Below, piece by piece: positions 22,484-30,882 of a DNA stretch of 64,000 nucleotides (position 1 is the stretch's first letter; the number at the start of each line of letters is the position of its first letter). A program made the translations under genes and the position numbers. The notes under the pieces were generated by a model that was not told where the DNA came from, did not search any database, and saw nothing but the letters and a program-made list of their open reading frames with translations. The DNA is from Humitalea sp050632385 (GTDB lineage: Bacteria; Pseudomonadota; Alphaproteobacteria; Acetobacterales; Acetobacteraceae). The stretch is from assembly GCF_050632385.1 (NCBI RefSeq), contig NZ_CP192599.1, positions 4,154,001 to 4,218,000 of the forward strand. Reading direction: 5' to 3'.

Positions 22484-23529
22484 CCTGGCCCGTGCAGACG
22501 CCGGAGGCGATCGCCGAACGCATCGCCGCCCGCATCGAGCAGGCGTTTCCCGGCACGGATCCTCGGTCGAACGACACCGCGCTCGGCGTGTTGACCGCGG
22601 CCGTCGCGATGGAACTCTTCGACGTTCACCTGTTCCAGCAGATCGTCGCGCGCGAGGCGATGGTGGACACGGCCGACGCCTGGCTGGAACGGCACGCCAA
22701 TACCTGGGGCACGCAGCGCGTGCCGGCAACGCGCGCGGCGGGGCTGACGACCTTCCTGGGGGCGGATGGCACCGTCATTCCCGCCGGTACCGCACTGCGC
22801 GCAGGCGACCTGGCTTTCAGCACCACCACGCTATCGACCATCGGCGTGGGCGGCAGCCTGGATGTCGCAGTGCAGGCCGACGCGCCGGGCATCGCGGGCA
22901 ACCTGGTGGCCGGCGTGACCCTCACGCTCGTCTCGCCGATCGCCGGGCTATCGGCGCAATCGGCCGTTGTCGCGGCGCCGGGGCTCAGCGGCGGGGCGGG
23001 CGATGAGGGGGATGAGGCGCTACGGGCACGGGTGCTGGCCCGCATTCGCCGGCCCCCGATGGGCGGGCGAGTGGATGACTATGTCGCCTGGGCGCGCTCG
23101 GCCTCGGCCGACATCGCGCTGGTCAGCGTGATCCCGCTGCACCTCGGCCTCGGCACCGTTGGCGTCATCGTCGCGATGACGGGACCGCGCGCGCCGACCG
23201 GACCGGAACTGGCGCTTGTCGTTGCGGCGATCGAAGCGGAGCGCCCGGTCACCGCCGCCGTCACCGTGCTGGGTGCCACGACGCTGGCGGTGAACATCAC
23301 CCTGTCGATCAGCCCCGACAACAGCGCGACGCGCGCCGCCGCGACGGCCGCCCTGGCGGCATTCTTCCTGGCCGAGGGCGCGATCGGCGCGACCATGCCG
23401 CTGTCGCGGATCTCCGAGGCGCTGTCCTCCGCCAATGGCGAGTACAGCCACATCCTGACGGCGCCGGCTGCGGCCGTGGTGCCGACCGCCACGCAGGTGC
23501 CGGTGCTCGGCACCGTGACGTTTACCTGA
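22480..23529 (+). CDS. Baseplate J-like wedge protein, Mu gp47
   Basis: A 349-residue protein of the baseplate J/gp47 family. Typical segments are AWLERHANTWGTQRVPATRAAG (about 67-88), FLGADGTVIPAGTALRAGDLAF (about 90-111), a GDEGDEALRARVLARIRRPPMGG motif (about 171-193) and DYVAWARSAS. It forms the baseplate wedges with gp46 and gp48. It overlaps its neighbours by 4 nt and 1 nt. Confidence 0.92.
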   Translation: MTWPVQTPEAIAERIAARIEQAFPGTDPRSNDTALGVLTAAVAMELFDVHLFQQIVAREAMVDTADAWLERHANTWGTQRVPATRAAGLTTFLGADGTVIPAGTALRAGDLAFSTTTLSTIGVGGSLDVAVQADAPGIAGNLVAGVTLTLVSPIAGLSAQSAVVAAPGLSGGAGDEGDEALRARVLARIRRPPMGGRVDDYVAWARSASADIALVSVIPLHLGLGTVGVIVAMTGPRAPTGPELALVVAAIEAERPVTAAVTVLGATTLAVNITLSISPDNSATRAAATAALAAFFLAEGAIGATMPLSRISEALSSANGEYSHILTAPAAAVVPTATQVPVLGTVTFT

Positions 23530-24122
23530 TGCCGCGCGACACCGCCGCCGTCACCGCCGCCCTGCTGGCGCTGCTGCCGCAGGGCTGGGCCTGGTCGCGC
23601 AGTCCTGACGCTGTCGCGGTACGGCTGTTGGCGGCGCCGGCAGCCGAGATCGCGACGATGGAGGCCGCGATCCAGCAGCTGCTGGACGAGGTCGCCGACC
23701 CGCGCCTGGCCGATGCGATGCTGCCGGATTTCGAGCGCGTGCTCGGCCCCGATCCCTGCGGCCGCGACATGGCGGAGCTGGGCGCGCAATCCCGGCGCCT
23801 GATCGCGCACCAGCGCTGGACGCTGCGCGGCGGCGCCAGCATCGGCTTCTTCACAGACCTCGCAGCGCTGGTCGGCGTGCCGATCACGATCGAGGAGATC
23901 GTGCCCAGCGAAAGCGGCCTTGAAGAATGCAGCTACGAACTGATCCCGCCGGAGCAGCGCTTCGTGTGGATCGTGCACCTGCCGGCCACGAGCCTGATCG
24001 AACACGAATGCGGCGTGGCCGAGGCCGGCGATCCGCTCGGCGATTTCGAGGCGAGCCTCGTGGAATGCGTCATCCGTGACCACGCGCCGGCCCACACCCT
24101 GCCTATTTTCTCTTACGCCTGA
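23529..24122 (+). CDS. DUF2313 / YmfQ-like baseplate protein, Mu gp48
   Basis: A 197-residue protein with the YmfQ/gp48 pattern: LLALLPQGWAWSRSPDAVA at the N-terminus, then LDEVADPRLADAMLPDFERVLGPDP. It links the baseplate wedge to the tail fibres. The last stretch (VECVIRDHAPAHTLPIFSYA) is also family-typical. The fibre genes follow after 9 nt. Confidence 0.88.
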   Translation: MPRDTAAVTAALLALLPQGWAWSRSPDAVAVRLLAAPAAEIATMEAAIQQLLDEVADPRLADAMLPDFERVLGPDPCGRDMAELGAQSRRLIAHQRWTLRGGASIGFFTDLAALVGVPITIEEIVPSESGLEECSYELIPPEQRFVWIVHLPATSLIEHECGVAEAGDPLGDFEASLVECVIRDHAPAHTLPIFSYA

Positions 24123-24131
24123 GGCGCCGCG

Positions 24132-25223
24132 ATGGACCGGATCAACAGCAGCAACACCATCGACATCGGCGGCGGCCGGCGCGGCTTCCGCGACAGGAAC
24201 GAAGGCAGCGGCATTCGCGGCACCTTCGTCAACGCGGCCCACCACAACGCCATGCAGGAGGAAGTGCTGGCAGCCGTCGAGGGCGCGGGGTTGGTGGCGA
24301 ACCCTGGCGTGCTGACACAATTGTGGCAGGCCATTCGGCGCATCGCCGGCGGCTATGCCTCGGTCCGCACTGCCAGTGCCACACTGACCGCCGATCACGC
24401 AGGCGTCGTGACGATCGCCGCGGCGGCCGACATGACCCTGACCCTGCCGGCTGCGAATGCCGCGGGCGCGACACCGATCCGCTACACCTTCGTTCGCACG
24501 GACACGACGGCTTTCGTCGTGACCTTGGCGCGCGTCGGGTCCGATATCATCGAGGGGCTGACCAGCATCACGGTGCCAGTCGGCAGCCGGATGACGCTGC
24601 TGTCGGATGGCGTGTCTGCCTGGCGGTTGCTGGGTGGGCAGGCTGCCCTGAATGGCATGGCCGTCTATGTCGCCAATGGCAGCTTCACCGTGCCCGCCGG
24701 GGTGCGGCGCATCCGGGGGCGCGGCTGGGGCGCAGGTGGCGGCGGCGCCGGCAATATCAACACCTCCTCCGGTGTGTCAGGCGGTGGCGGTGGTGGCTAT
24801 GCGGAGGGCTACTTCGACGTCGTCCCGGGCCAGGTGCTGGCCGTCACCATCGGCGTGGCGGGTGTCGGTGGCACCAACGTCGTCAGTGGTAACGGCACAG
24901 TCGGCGGCACCACATCGCTTGGCGCCTTGCTCAGCGCCACGGGCGGCGGGCCGGGGCTTTACAGCAACGCTTCCGGTGGTCTCGGAGGCGTCGGTTCTGG
25001 CGGACAGCTCAACATCGGGGGGGATCAGGGCGGCACCGCCTCGCCAGTCGGCGGGTCATACATCGGCGGCTATGGCGGCACGGCGTTCTGTGCCGCGCCC
25101 GCCGGCCCGAACATCAGCGGGCAAGGGTTGGCCGGCCGGTTCCCGGGCGGCGGCGGCTCGGGCTCCAGCGCCAATAACTTCGGCGGCAACGGCGCCCCCG
25201 GCTACCTGATCGTGGAGTGGTGA
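24132..25223 (+). CDS. Tail fibre protein with glycine-rich receptor-binding tip
   Basis: A 363-residue protein. The N-terminal part (MDRINSSNTIDIGGGRRGF...FVNAAHHNAMQEEVLA) probably attaches to the baseplate. A beta-rich middle follows (about 75-170). From about residue 200 the sequence is glycine-rich (GAGGGGAGN, SGGGGGGYAEGYF, GGGSGSSANNFGGNG), ending PGYLIVEW. Such glycine-rich domains resemble the polyglycine-helix tips of some phage adhesins. Host-range determination is inferred. It follows gp48, as phage S genes do. Confidence 0.75.
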   Translation: MDRINSSNTIDIGGGRRGFRDRNEGSGIRGTFVNAAHHNAMQEEVLAAVEGAGLVANPGVLTQLWQAIRRIAGGYASVRTASATLTADHAGVVTIAAAADMTLTLPAANAAGATPIRYTFVRTDTTAFVVTLARVGSDIIEGLTSITVPVGSRMTLLSDGVSAWRLLGGQAALNGMAVYVANGSFTVPAGVRRIRGRGWGAGGGGAGNINTSSGVSGGGGGGYAEGYFDVVPGQVLAVTIGVAGVGGTNVVSGNGTVGGTTSLGALLSATGGGPGLYSNASGGLGGVGSGGQLNIGGDQGGTASPVGGSYIGGYGGTAFCAAPAGPNISGQGLAGRFPGGGGSGSSANNFGGNGAPGYLIVEW

Positions 25224-25225
25224 GC

Positions 25226-25678
25226 ATGGCGTTCGCACGCATCGTCGACGGCCGCGTGGCCGAGATCATCCCCGCCAGTGAAACGCCAATCGCCGAGCGC
25301 TTCCACCCAGACGTCGTCGCGACCTTGGTCGCGGCAACACCGGATGTGACAGAGTGCTGGACCTGGGACGGCCAGGCCTTCGCACCACCGCCCGCACCCG
25401 AACCGGCGCCCGCCATCCGCGTCATCCGCAGCCTGGCCTTCCGCGAGCGCCTGGCCGAGGACCGCCGCGCCGACCTGAACGTCGCCGCGATGCAGGCGGC
25501 CGTCGCCGGCGACGGCACGCTGCTGAGCTTCCTCTTGGACCAGACAGCCGGCACCACGACACACCTGGACGATCCGCGCGTCGTGGCGGGTGTCGCCCAG
25601 TTGCTGAACCAGGGGCTGGTCTCCGGCGTCGAGGCCGCGGCGCTGCTGGCGGATGGAACATCGGAAGAAGCCGCCTAG
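25226..25678 (+). CDS. Small tail-fibre-associated protein (possible fibre assembly)
   Basis: A 150-residue protein. The N-terminal MAFARIVDGRVAEIIPASE is typical of phage fibre-linked proteins. The middle has a PPPAPEPAPA linker, and the C-terminus is helical (LAEDRRADLNVAAMQAAVAG). Small genes after a fibre gene often encode chaperones or chaperone-like caps for it. The start ATG 25226 lies 3 nt after the upstream stop; GTG 25217 is possible. No exact family was recognised. Confidence 0.5.
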   Translation: MAFARIVDGRVAEIIPASETPIAERFHPDVVATLVAATPDVTECWTWDGQAFAPPPAPEPAPAIRVIRSLAFRERLAEDRRADLNVAAMQAAVAGDGTLLSFLLDQTAGTTTHLDDPRVVAGVAQLLNQGLVSGVEAAALLADGTSEEAA

Positions 25679-28534
25679 ATGCCGCTGGCGCCCCCCGTTC
25701 GGCTGCTGATCCGCCAGTCGCCCATCGGCATCCCTGGCCCACCGGTCGGCGGATCCGGCGCGCGCATCCGGATCGAGGCGCGGGACGAATTCAACGCGCC
25801 GATCGACCCGGCCGATCTGGAATTGTGGGTCCGGCGTCCCGGCCTCGGCGCGGGGACGGTGCTGAAGTTCACCCTCGCCAACCTCACCAGGCTGTCGCTT
25901 GGGGTGTTTTACGCGGACGTGCTGTTCGACGCCGCCGGGGTTTGGGTCTTCGAGGCGCGGTGCAATGCGCCACGCATTGGTCGGTCTGATCCCTTGGCCC
26001 TGACCGTGGCGGCCAGCCGCGTGCAGCCGGCCGCGCCCCCGGGCGCGATCCTGGTCACCGAGGACCTGGACCCGGTGATGTTGCAGGATGGCGGCTTTCT
26101 GACGGTGCAGCGCGTCAGCGCGCTGCCTGTGACCGAGACACTACTGCCCGATGACACGATCCACCTGGTGCGTGGTGGGACCTCGCAAAGCGTCACCGGC
26201 GACGTGCTGTTGGCTGCGGCCGGCACGGCGTTGGCGGCCGTCCAGCCGCAGCTCGACGCCACGACCGAAGCGGCGGCACTGGCCGTGGCCGCACAGGGCG
26301 TCGTGGAGGGCGCCGTTCTTCTGGCCCAGGCCGCAGCCGATAGCACGGCCGCCAGCGTGGCGGGCGCATCCATCATGGCCGCGACCAAGATCCTACTCGA
26401 TGCGATCGTGGTGGACCCCTTCACCGGCGGCCCCATCGCCCAGTTGCGGCAGGGGACGGTCCCGGGCAGCGCGGCCGACGCGGGGATCTATCGCTACGTT
26501 GGCATCAACTGGGTCCGTGAGAGCGATACGGTGCCGCGGATCCAGGCGCGGGTCGATGCAGTTGAGATCGCGGCCAGCTTTGTGGAGGACGCGCCCCTCG
26601 TCACAGGCTTGGCACTCGCCGTCGTCAACGAGTACGGCGATATCGGCTTGTCGCTGTCGGACGATGGCAAAACCTTCGCGGTCGGAAATGCGGAGATCAT
26701 CGACGCAGGCGGCGACACGCGGCTGGCACGTAGCGATGGCGCGTCGGCGATCGACCTAACGGCGACCGGCGTCACCCTCCCCGGCATGATGTCGGGCGTC
26801 ATTCCATCCGATCGGTATTCCCTCGCGATTGCTGATGAGGATGGGCACGTCGGCTTTGGCGTCCTCGCCGACGGCTCCGGTGTCGATGCGGGGGGCTTCA
26901 CGCTGCGACTGAACGGCGGGCGTGAGGCGGAACTGGTAGGGCCGGACGGTTCCGTCCTGCTGACCGGGTTGCTTAGCGGAGCGGGCCTGGGCCTGGCAGG
27001 CATGGAACTGGCCGAGGTCGCCTTCGGCGATTTCGGCGTCATCTATGTGGATGAGTTCGGCTTTGTTGGGGCCGGCTTGAAGCTCGACGGCACGCAGGTC
27101 GGCACCGGCTTGGGCGGCACGTCAAGCGACGAGTATTCCCTGGCTGAGATCGAGGCGCGCAACAGTCGCGCCCTCGCGCTATCGGCACAGGCGGCGCGCG
27201 GCTACGTGGCTGATGTGCAGCGGCCAACTGCGCAGATCAACCACTTCATCGGCTACGGGCAGTCGCTGTCGAATGGCACCGAAGGGTGGCCCGCCGTCAC
27301 AAAGACCGCGCGCGACGCCGGCCTGTCGATGATGGGCCTGAGCGTGCACCCGACCAGCGGCGTCGCCACGACCTGGGCGCCGGTTGGCGGCAGCGCGGCG
27401 TTCCAGGCGCTCGTCGCCACTGTGCGCAGCACGGTGACCACGGGGATCCTCTCCGATGTGGAGGTGGCGGCCCTGGCGCCTGGCGCGACCAACCTGGGAG
27501 AGACGATCCTTGAGGGCGCCCTGGCGTTTCTCCGACGCGCCTGGCTGGATCACCTCGCGCTATCTGCCGACCCCGCCCGCAGGTTCCTCGCGTCATCCTG
27601 TGGCGTCGGCGGGCGCAGCATCGCGGCGCTGTCGCGCGGTGCCAGCCCGGACCTGTTCGACCGCCTGGTGACCTGCGCCACCGCGGCAAAAGCCATCGCG
27701 GACGCGGCGACGCAGACCTATGCGGTGCCGGCGATGCTCTATGCCCAGGGCCAGCAGGACTACGGCGACGGCACGACCGAGGCGACCTTCAAGGCGGCGA
27801 CGGGTCAGCTATTCGACGACTTTGCTGAGTATGTCTGCGGCGGGGTCGCCGGGCAGACCCGTCCGCCGGCGATTTTCCTGTTGCAGCCGGGCGGCATCTG
27901 GACCGCGGACGCGCTGCAACTCGCCATGGGTATGGCGTCGCTCGAACTGGCGGAGGAACGCGGTAACGTGTTCTGCGTCGGCCCTGACTACCCCGTGACG
28001 GACAAAGGCGGCCACCTCACCAGCAACGGGTATCGCTGGTTGGGCCAGCAGGTCGGCAAGGTCATGTATCGCGTGCTGGTGCGCGGTCAGGACTGGCGCC
28101 CGCTCTCGCCGATCAGCGCGACATGGCGCGGGCAGCAATGCCTGGTGTCGTTCTATGTGCCCGAGCCGCCGCTGGTTTTCGATCTGCCGTATGTCGGGCT
28201 CACCGCGACGACTTACGTGGGGAAGGGATTCTACGCCTATGATGACGACGGTGCGGTGACGATCGCCGAAGCTGAGATCGCCGGCGACGCAGTCGTCTCG
28301 CTCTCCCTTGCGCGCGCCGTGGTCGGCGATCTGCGCATCCGCTACGCCGGGTCGGCGACCTACTCCGGGCAGGGCTGCTTGCGCGATAGCGATGCCACCG
28401 TCGCGTCGGAGAACTACGAGTACAACGCCGGCACCGGCCAGGGCGCGGGCGAGAATCTCGCAGCACTCATCGACGAGCCTTATCCCCTGCACAACTGGTC
28501 CGTGGCGTTCGATATCGCCGCGACCGCTGATTGA
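25679..28534 (+). CDS. Large tailspike-like protein with SGNH/sialate-acetylesterase-type hydrolase domain
   Basis: A 951-residue protein. The N-terminal 130 residues look like a baseplate-upper-protein domain (RIRIEARDEFNAPIDPADLELWVRRPG). An Ala-rich, repeat-bearing shaft follows (about 150-500). From about 520 there is an SGNH-type hydrolase: GYGQSLSNG with nucleophile Ser529, an SSCGVGG glycine block, YAQGQQDYGDG (like QGESD) and DKGGHLTSNGYRWLG with Asp775 and His779. The C-terminal 150 residues are beta-rich. It probably deacetylates or de-esterifies a surface polysaccharide during adsorption. The domain call is from motifs; the substrate is unknown. It abuts the previous gene directly. 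Confidence 0.7.
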   Translation: MPLAPPVRLLIRQSPIGIPGPPVGGSGARIRIEARDEFNAPIDPADLELWVRRPGLGAGTVLKFTLANLTRLSLGVFYADVLFDAAGVWVFEARCNAPRIGRSDPLALTVAASRVQPAAPPGAILVTEDLDPVMLQDGGFLTVQRVSALPVTETLLPDDTIHLVRGGTSQSVTGDVLLAAAGTALAAVQPQLDATTEAAALAVAAQGVVEGAVLLAQAAADSTAASVAGASIMAATKILLDAIVVDPFTGGPIAQLRQGTVPGSAADAGIYRYVGINWVRESDTVPRIQARVDAVEIAASFVEDAPLVTGLALAVVNEYGDIGLSLSDDGKTFAVGNAEIIDAGGDTRLARSDGASAIDLTATGVTLPGMMSGVIPSDRYSLAIADEDGHVGFGVLADGSGVDAGGFTLRLNGGREAELVGPDGSVLLTGLLSGAGLGLAGMELAEVAFGDFGVIYVDEFGFVGAGLKLDGTQVGTGLGGTSSDEYSLAEIEARNSRALALSAQAARGYVADVQRPTAQINHFIGYGQSLSNGTEGWPAVTKTARDAGLSMMGLSVHPTSGVATTWAPVGGSAAFQALVATVRSTVTTGILSDVEVAALAPGATNLGETILEGALAFLRRAWLDHLALSADPARRFLASSCGVGGRSIAALSRGASPDLFDRLVTCATAAKAIADAATQTYAVPAMLYAQGQQDYGDGTTEATFKAATGQLFDDFAEYVCGGVAGQTRPPAIFLLQPGGIWTADALQLAMGMASLELAEERGNVFCVGPDYPVTDKGGHLTSNGYRWLGQQVGKVMYRVLVRGQDWRPLSPISATWRGQQCLVSFYVPEPPLVFDLPYVGLTATTYVGKGFYAYDDDGAVTIAEAEIAGDAVVSLSLARAVVGDLRIRYAGSATYSGQGCLRDSDATVASENYEYNAGTGQGAGENLAALIDEPYPLHNWSVAFDIAATAD

Positions 28535-28546
28535 GGACACCCTGAC

Positions 28547-29293
28547 ATGGCGACGCTTATTCGTGTTCCTGGCGCGGATTTCTCCGCGAACGCGCTGGGG
28601 TTTCTGCCGCCGGTCGCTGACGGTTTGCAGGGCTGGTGGTATTTCGGCGGAACGCTGGCGCAGTCGATCCGTAACCTGGCGCCGGGCGGCGTGGACGCGA
28701 CCGCGACCGGGTCGCCGGCGGTAAGCACCGGGCATATCAGTTGCATCGGGAACTCGGTCTACCTCAACACGAGCATCCCCGAGACGGCCGAACTGACCAT
28801 CCTGATCGCGCTTCGGTCGTTTGCGACATTCGCAAACACGGCAAATGAAGTCATGCCGCTGAGCACCTACGGATCGAACGGTGGCGCCGGCTTTTGGTTG
28901 GCGAAAAGCGGCGCGTCGGTTGGCCCCATTGGCATTCTCCGCGCGCACTCATTCGTCGATAACGCGGGCGCATATCTCCAGGTGCCGGCCAGCATCACGG
29001 AAGCGAACCTATCCACATGGAAATTCGCGTCGATGACCGTTGATGATGGTGTCGGCACGAACGTCTATGACCAGACGGGCGGGCTGACCGCGGCGGGGAC
29101 CAGCGCCCTGGCGCGCAAGATCGTCGTCCCGCCGCGGACATTCCGGATTGGCAGTTCCTACAACACGTCATTCCAGGGCGGCGTCGATCTCGCCTTCGCC
29201 GCCATTTACAGCCGGGTGCTGACGCTAGCCGAACGTACCAGTGTCTATGCCGCGGCGCAGATCACCCTGGCCCGCCGAGGGATCACGGTGTGA
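28547..29293 (+). CDS. LamG/concanavalin-like phage tail protein
   Basis: A 248-residue protein. Residues about 75-245 read like a LamG/jellyroll carbohydrate-binding domain (ELTILIALRSF, AYLQVPA, WKFASMTVDDGVGTNVYD). They end in the typical FQGGVDLAFAAIYSRVLTLAERTSVY pattern. The N-terminus (LIRVPGADFSANALGF) is shared with many phage tail proteins as an attachment segment. It probably binds glycan beside the tailspike esterase. It is the last gene of the tail operon and is followed by a hairpin at 29330. Confidence 0.65.
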   Translation: MATLIRVPGADFSANALGFLPPVADGLQGWWYFGGTLAQSIRNLAPGGVDATATGSPAVSTGHISCIGNSVYLNTSIPETAELTILIALRSFATFANTANEVMPLSTYGSNGGAGFWLAKSGASVGPIGILRAHSFVDNAGAYLQVPASITEANLSTWKFASMTVDDGVGTNVYDQTGGLTAAGTSALARKIVVPPRTFRIGSSYNTSFQGGVDLAFAAIYSRVLTLAERTSVYAAAQITLARRGITV

Positions 29294-29329
29294 ACCCCAG
29301 CAGCGCCGCGCGCTGACTTGACCCTGTTT

Positions 29330-29348
29330 CCCGCCCCGAAAGGGCGGG
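29330..29348. terminator. Hairpin after the tail operon
   Basis: A perfect 7-bp stem CCCGCCC / GGGCGGG (29330-29336 and 29342-29348) with loop CGAAA. It lies 37 nt after the last tail gene and before the methylase. No T-run follows, so termination would be weak or Rho-assisted. Confidence 0.45.
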
Positions 29349-29434
29349 GGTTCGGGGGCGCCAACCCCCTCACCGCCGGCTCGCACCGGCACGGATAAAC
29401 CGCCCCACCCCACCTCGGCCGAGGCCTGGGGACA

Positions 29435-30271
29435 ATGGAGGATGCCGTGTCAGAGTCGAGTCCGCCCCAAATCCCCGCGCGCCCCGCGGTGCCCGTCGCG
29501 CCCTGGCAGGGCGGCAAGCGCAACCTGGCCGCCCGGCTGATCACCCGCATCGCGGCGATCCCCCACACCACCTATGTCGAACCCTTCGTCGGCATGGGCG
29601 GCGTCTTCCTCCGCCGGCCGTTTCGCGCGCGGGCCGAGGTCATCAACGACATCTCCGAGGACGTGGCGGTGCTGTTCCGCTGCCTCCAGCGCCACTACCA
29701 GGCGCTGCTCGACATGCTGCGCTGGCAGCTCACCAGCCGGGCCGAGTTCGAGCGCCTGGCCGCGGCCACGGCCGACAGCCTGACCGACCTGGAGCGTGCG
29801 GCCCGGTTTCTGTACCTGCAAAGGACGGCTTTTGGCGGCAAGGTGCGCGGCCAGTCCTTCGGCGTGTCGCCGGCGGCCCCGGCCCGGTTCGACGTGACGC
29901 GGTTGGAGGCGATCCTGGCGGAGGTGCATGAGCGCCTCGCCGGCGTTGTCATCGAGCGCCTGCCCTGGGCGGTGCTGATCGCCCGCTACGACCGACCTGA
30001 GACACTATTCTATCTGGATCCACCCTATTGGGGTTGCGAGGGCGATTACGGCGCCGACCTGTTCGCTCGAGAGGATTTTGAGCGCCTGGCGGCGCAGCTC
30101 GCGGGGATCAAAGGGCGGTTCCTGCTGAGCCTCAACGATGTGCCAGGGGTGCGGGAGACGTTTCGGGGCTTCGCGATCGAGGCGGTGGAGACCAGCTACT
30201 CGCTCGGCGCCGCCCGGCGCGGGGCGGAGAAGGGGCGGGTGGGGGAAGTCATCGTGTCAAACATGAGGTGA
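29435..30271 (+). CDS. D12-class DNA N6-adenine methyltransferase
   Basis: A 278-residue Dam-like methylase. It has the PWQGGKRNLA motif X (about residues 22-31), motif I TYVEPFVGMGGVFLRR for SAM binding (about 46-61), and catalytic motif IV DPPYWG (about 196-201), followed by a C-terminal LSLNDVPGVRETF. It methylates adenine in a short, unknown site. It lies where Mu carries the mom DNA-modification gene, so it may protect phage DNA from host restriction. A GGAGG lies close to the start. A related, truncated copy lies at 32621. The 3' end overlaps the convergent membrane-protein gene by 15 nt. Confidence 0.88.
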   Translation: MEDAVSESSPPQIPARPAVPVAPWQGGKRNLAARLITRIAAIPHTTYVEPFVGMGGVFLRRPFRARAEVINDISEDVAVLFRCLQRHYQALLDMLRWQLTSRAEFERLAAATADSLTDLERAARFLYLQRTAFGGKVRGQSFGVSPAAPARFDVTRLEAILAEVHERLAGVVIERLPWAVLIARYDRPETLFYLDPPYWGCEGDYGADLFAREDFERLAAQLAGIKGRFLLSLNDVPGVRETFRGFAIEAVETSYSLGAARRGAEKGRVGEVIVSNMR

Positions 30272-30862
30272 GGAAGGCGGTGTTGTGCGCATTGAGGGCA
30301 GTGCGTCCTGCCGCCGACCGTAGCTGCTGGAACCTGCCGCCGGCGAAACATAGGCTACCTTCTCCATGGCCCGCGCTCGCTCTTGGTCCTCTCGGTATTT
30401 GGCATCCTTGATGAGCAGGTCGTGGCGGAGCGACTGGATGCTGCGCAAGGCGACGAGAAAATTCGATGTCCCCACACCGCAATAACCGAGACCAATGCCA
30501 CTCAACACACTCAAGATTTGTGCGCCGATGTGCCACGCTCCATCATTGTTGGCCGGCCATTCGATGGCTTTGATTGTCACGAACAAGGCGATCACCACCA
30601 CATACGCGATAAAAAGCGTTATTGCGCGCTGCTGCTGCTGGCGCAGCTCACGGGCGACGAGAGCGATCTGCTCCGATGGCAACGAACCGGGATTGAAGAC
30701 GGTCGCAAGGAGGAACATCAGCTGGATGAGAAAGGCGCCCAGCACGGAAAACGCTGCGATTACTTCCGCAGCCATGCCCTTTAGGTTCGCAATGGGCACA
30801 AACCATCCTAGGACGCCCGCGCTGGCGATTACGAAAAGGGGAAGTGCCTTCTTCATCGTCAT
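30257..30862 (-). CDS. Four-helix membrane protein, second gene of two-gene cassette (RexB-like topology)
   Basis: A 201-residue protein with four predicted membrane segments at about 6-27 (LPLFVIASAGVLGWF), 31-54 (AAFSVLGAFLIQLMFLL), 79-99 (AITLFIAYVVVIALFV) and 112-135 (ILSVLSGIGLGYCGV). A charged cytoplasmic tail of about 60 residues follows. No enzyme motif was seen. It follows the soluble gene at 30883 by 20 nt on the same strand, so the two form an operon. Lambda RexB is also a four-helix protein encoded after the soluble sensor RexA, but RexB is shorter (144 residues). Sequence homology was not established. Codon use is less GC-rich than in neighbours, suggesting transfer. An alternative start is ATG at 30856. 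Confidence 0.6.
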   Translation of the reverse strand: MTMKKALPLFVIASAGVLGWFVPIANLKGMAAEVIAAFSVLGAFLIQLMFLLATVFNPGSLPSEQIALVARELRQQQQRAITLFIAYVVVIALFVTIKAIEWPANNDGAWHIGAQILSVLSGIGLGYCGVGTSNFLVALRSIQSLRHDLLIKDAKYREDQERARAMEKVAYVSPAAGSSSYGRRQDALPSMRTTPPSSPHV

Positions 30863-30882
30863 ATGCCCCTTTCGTTCTCCTC

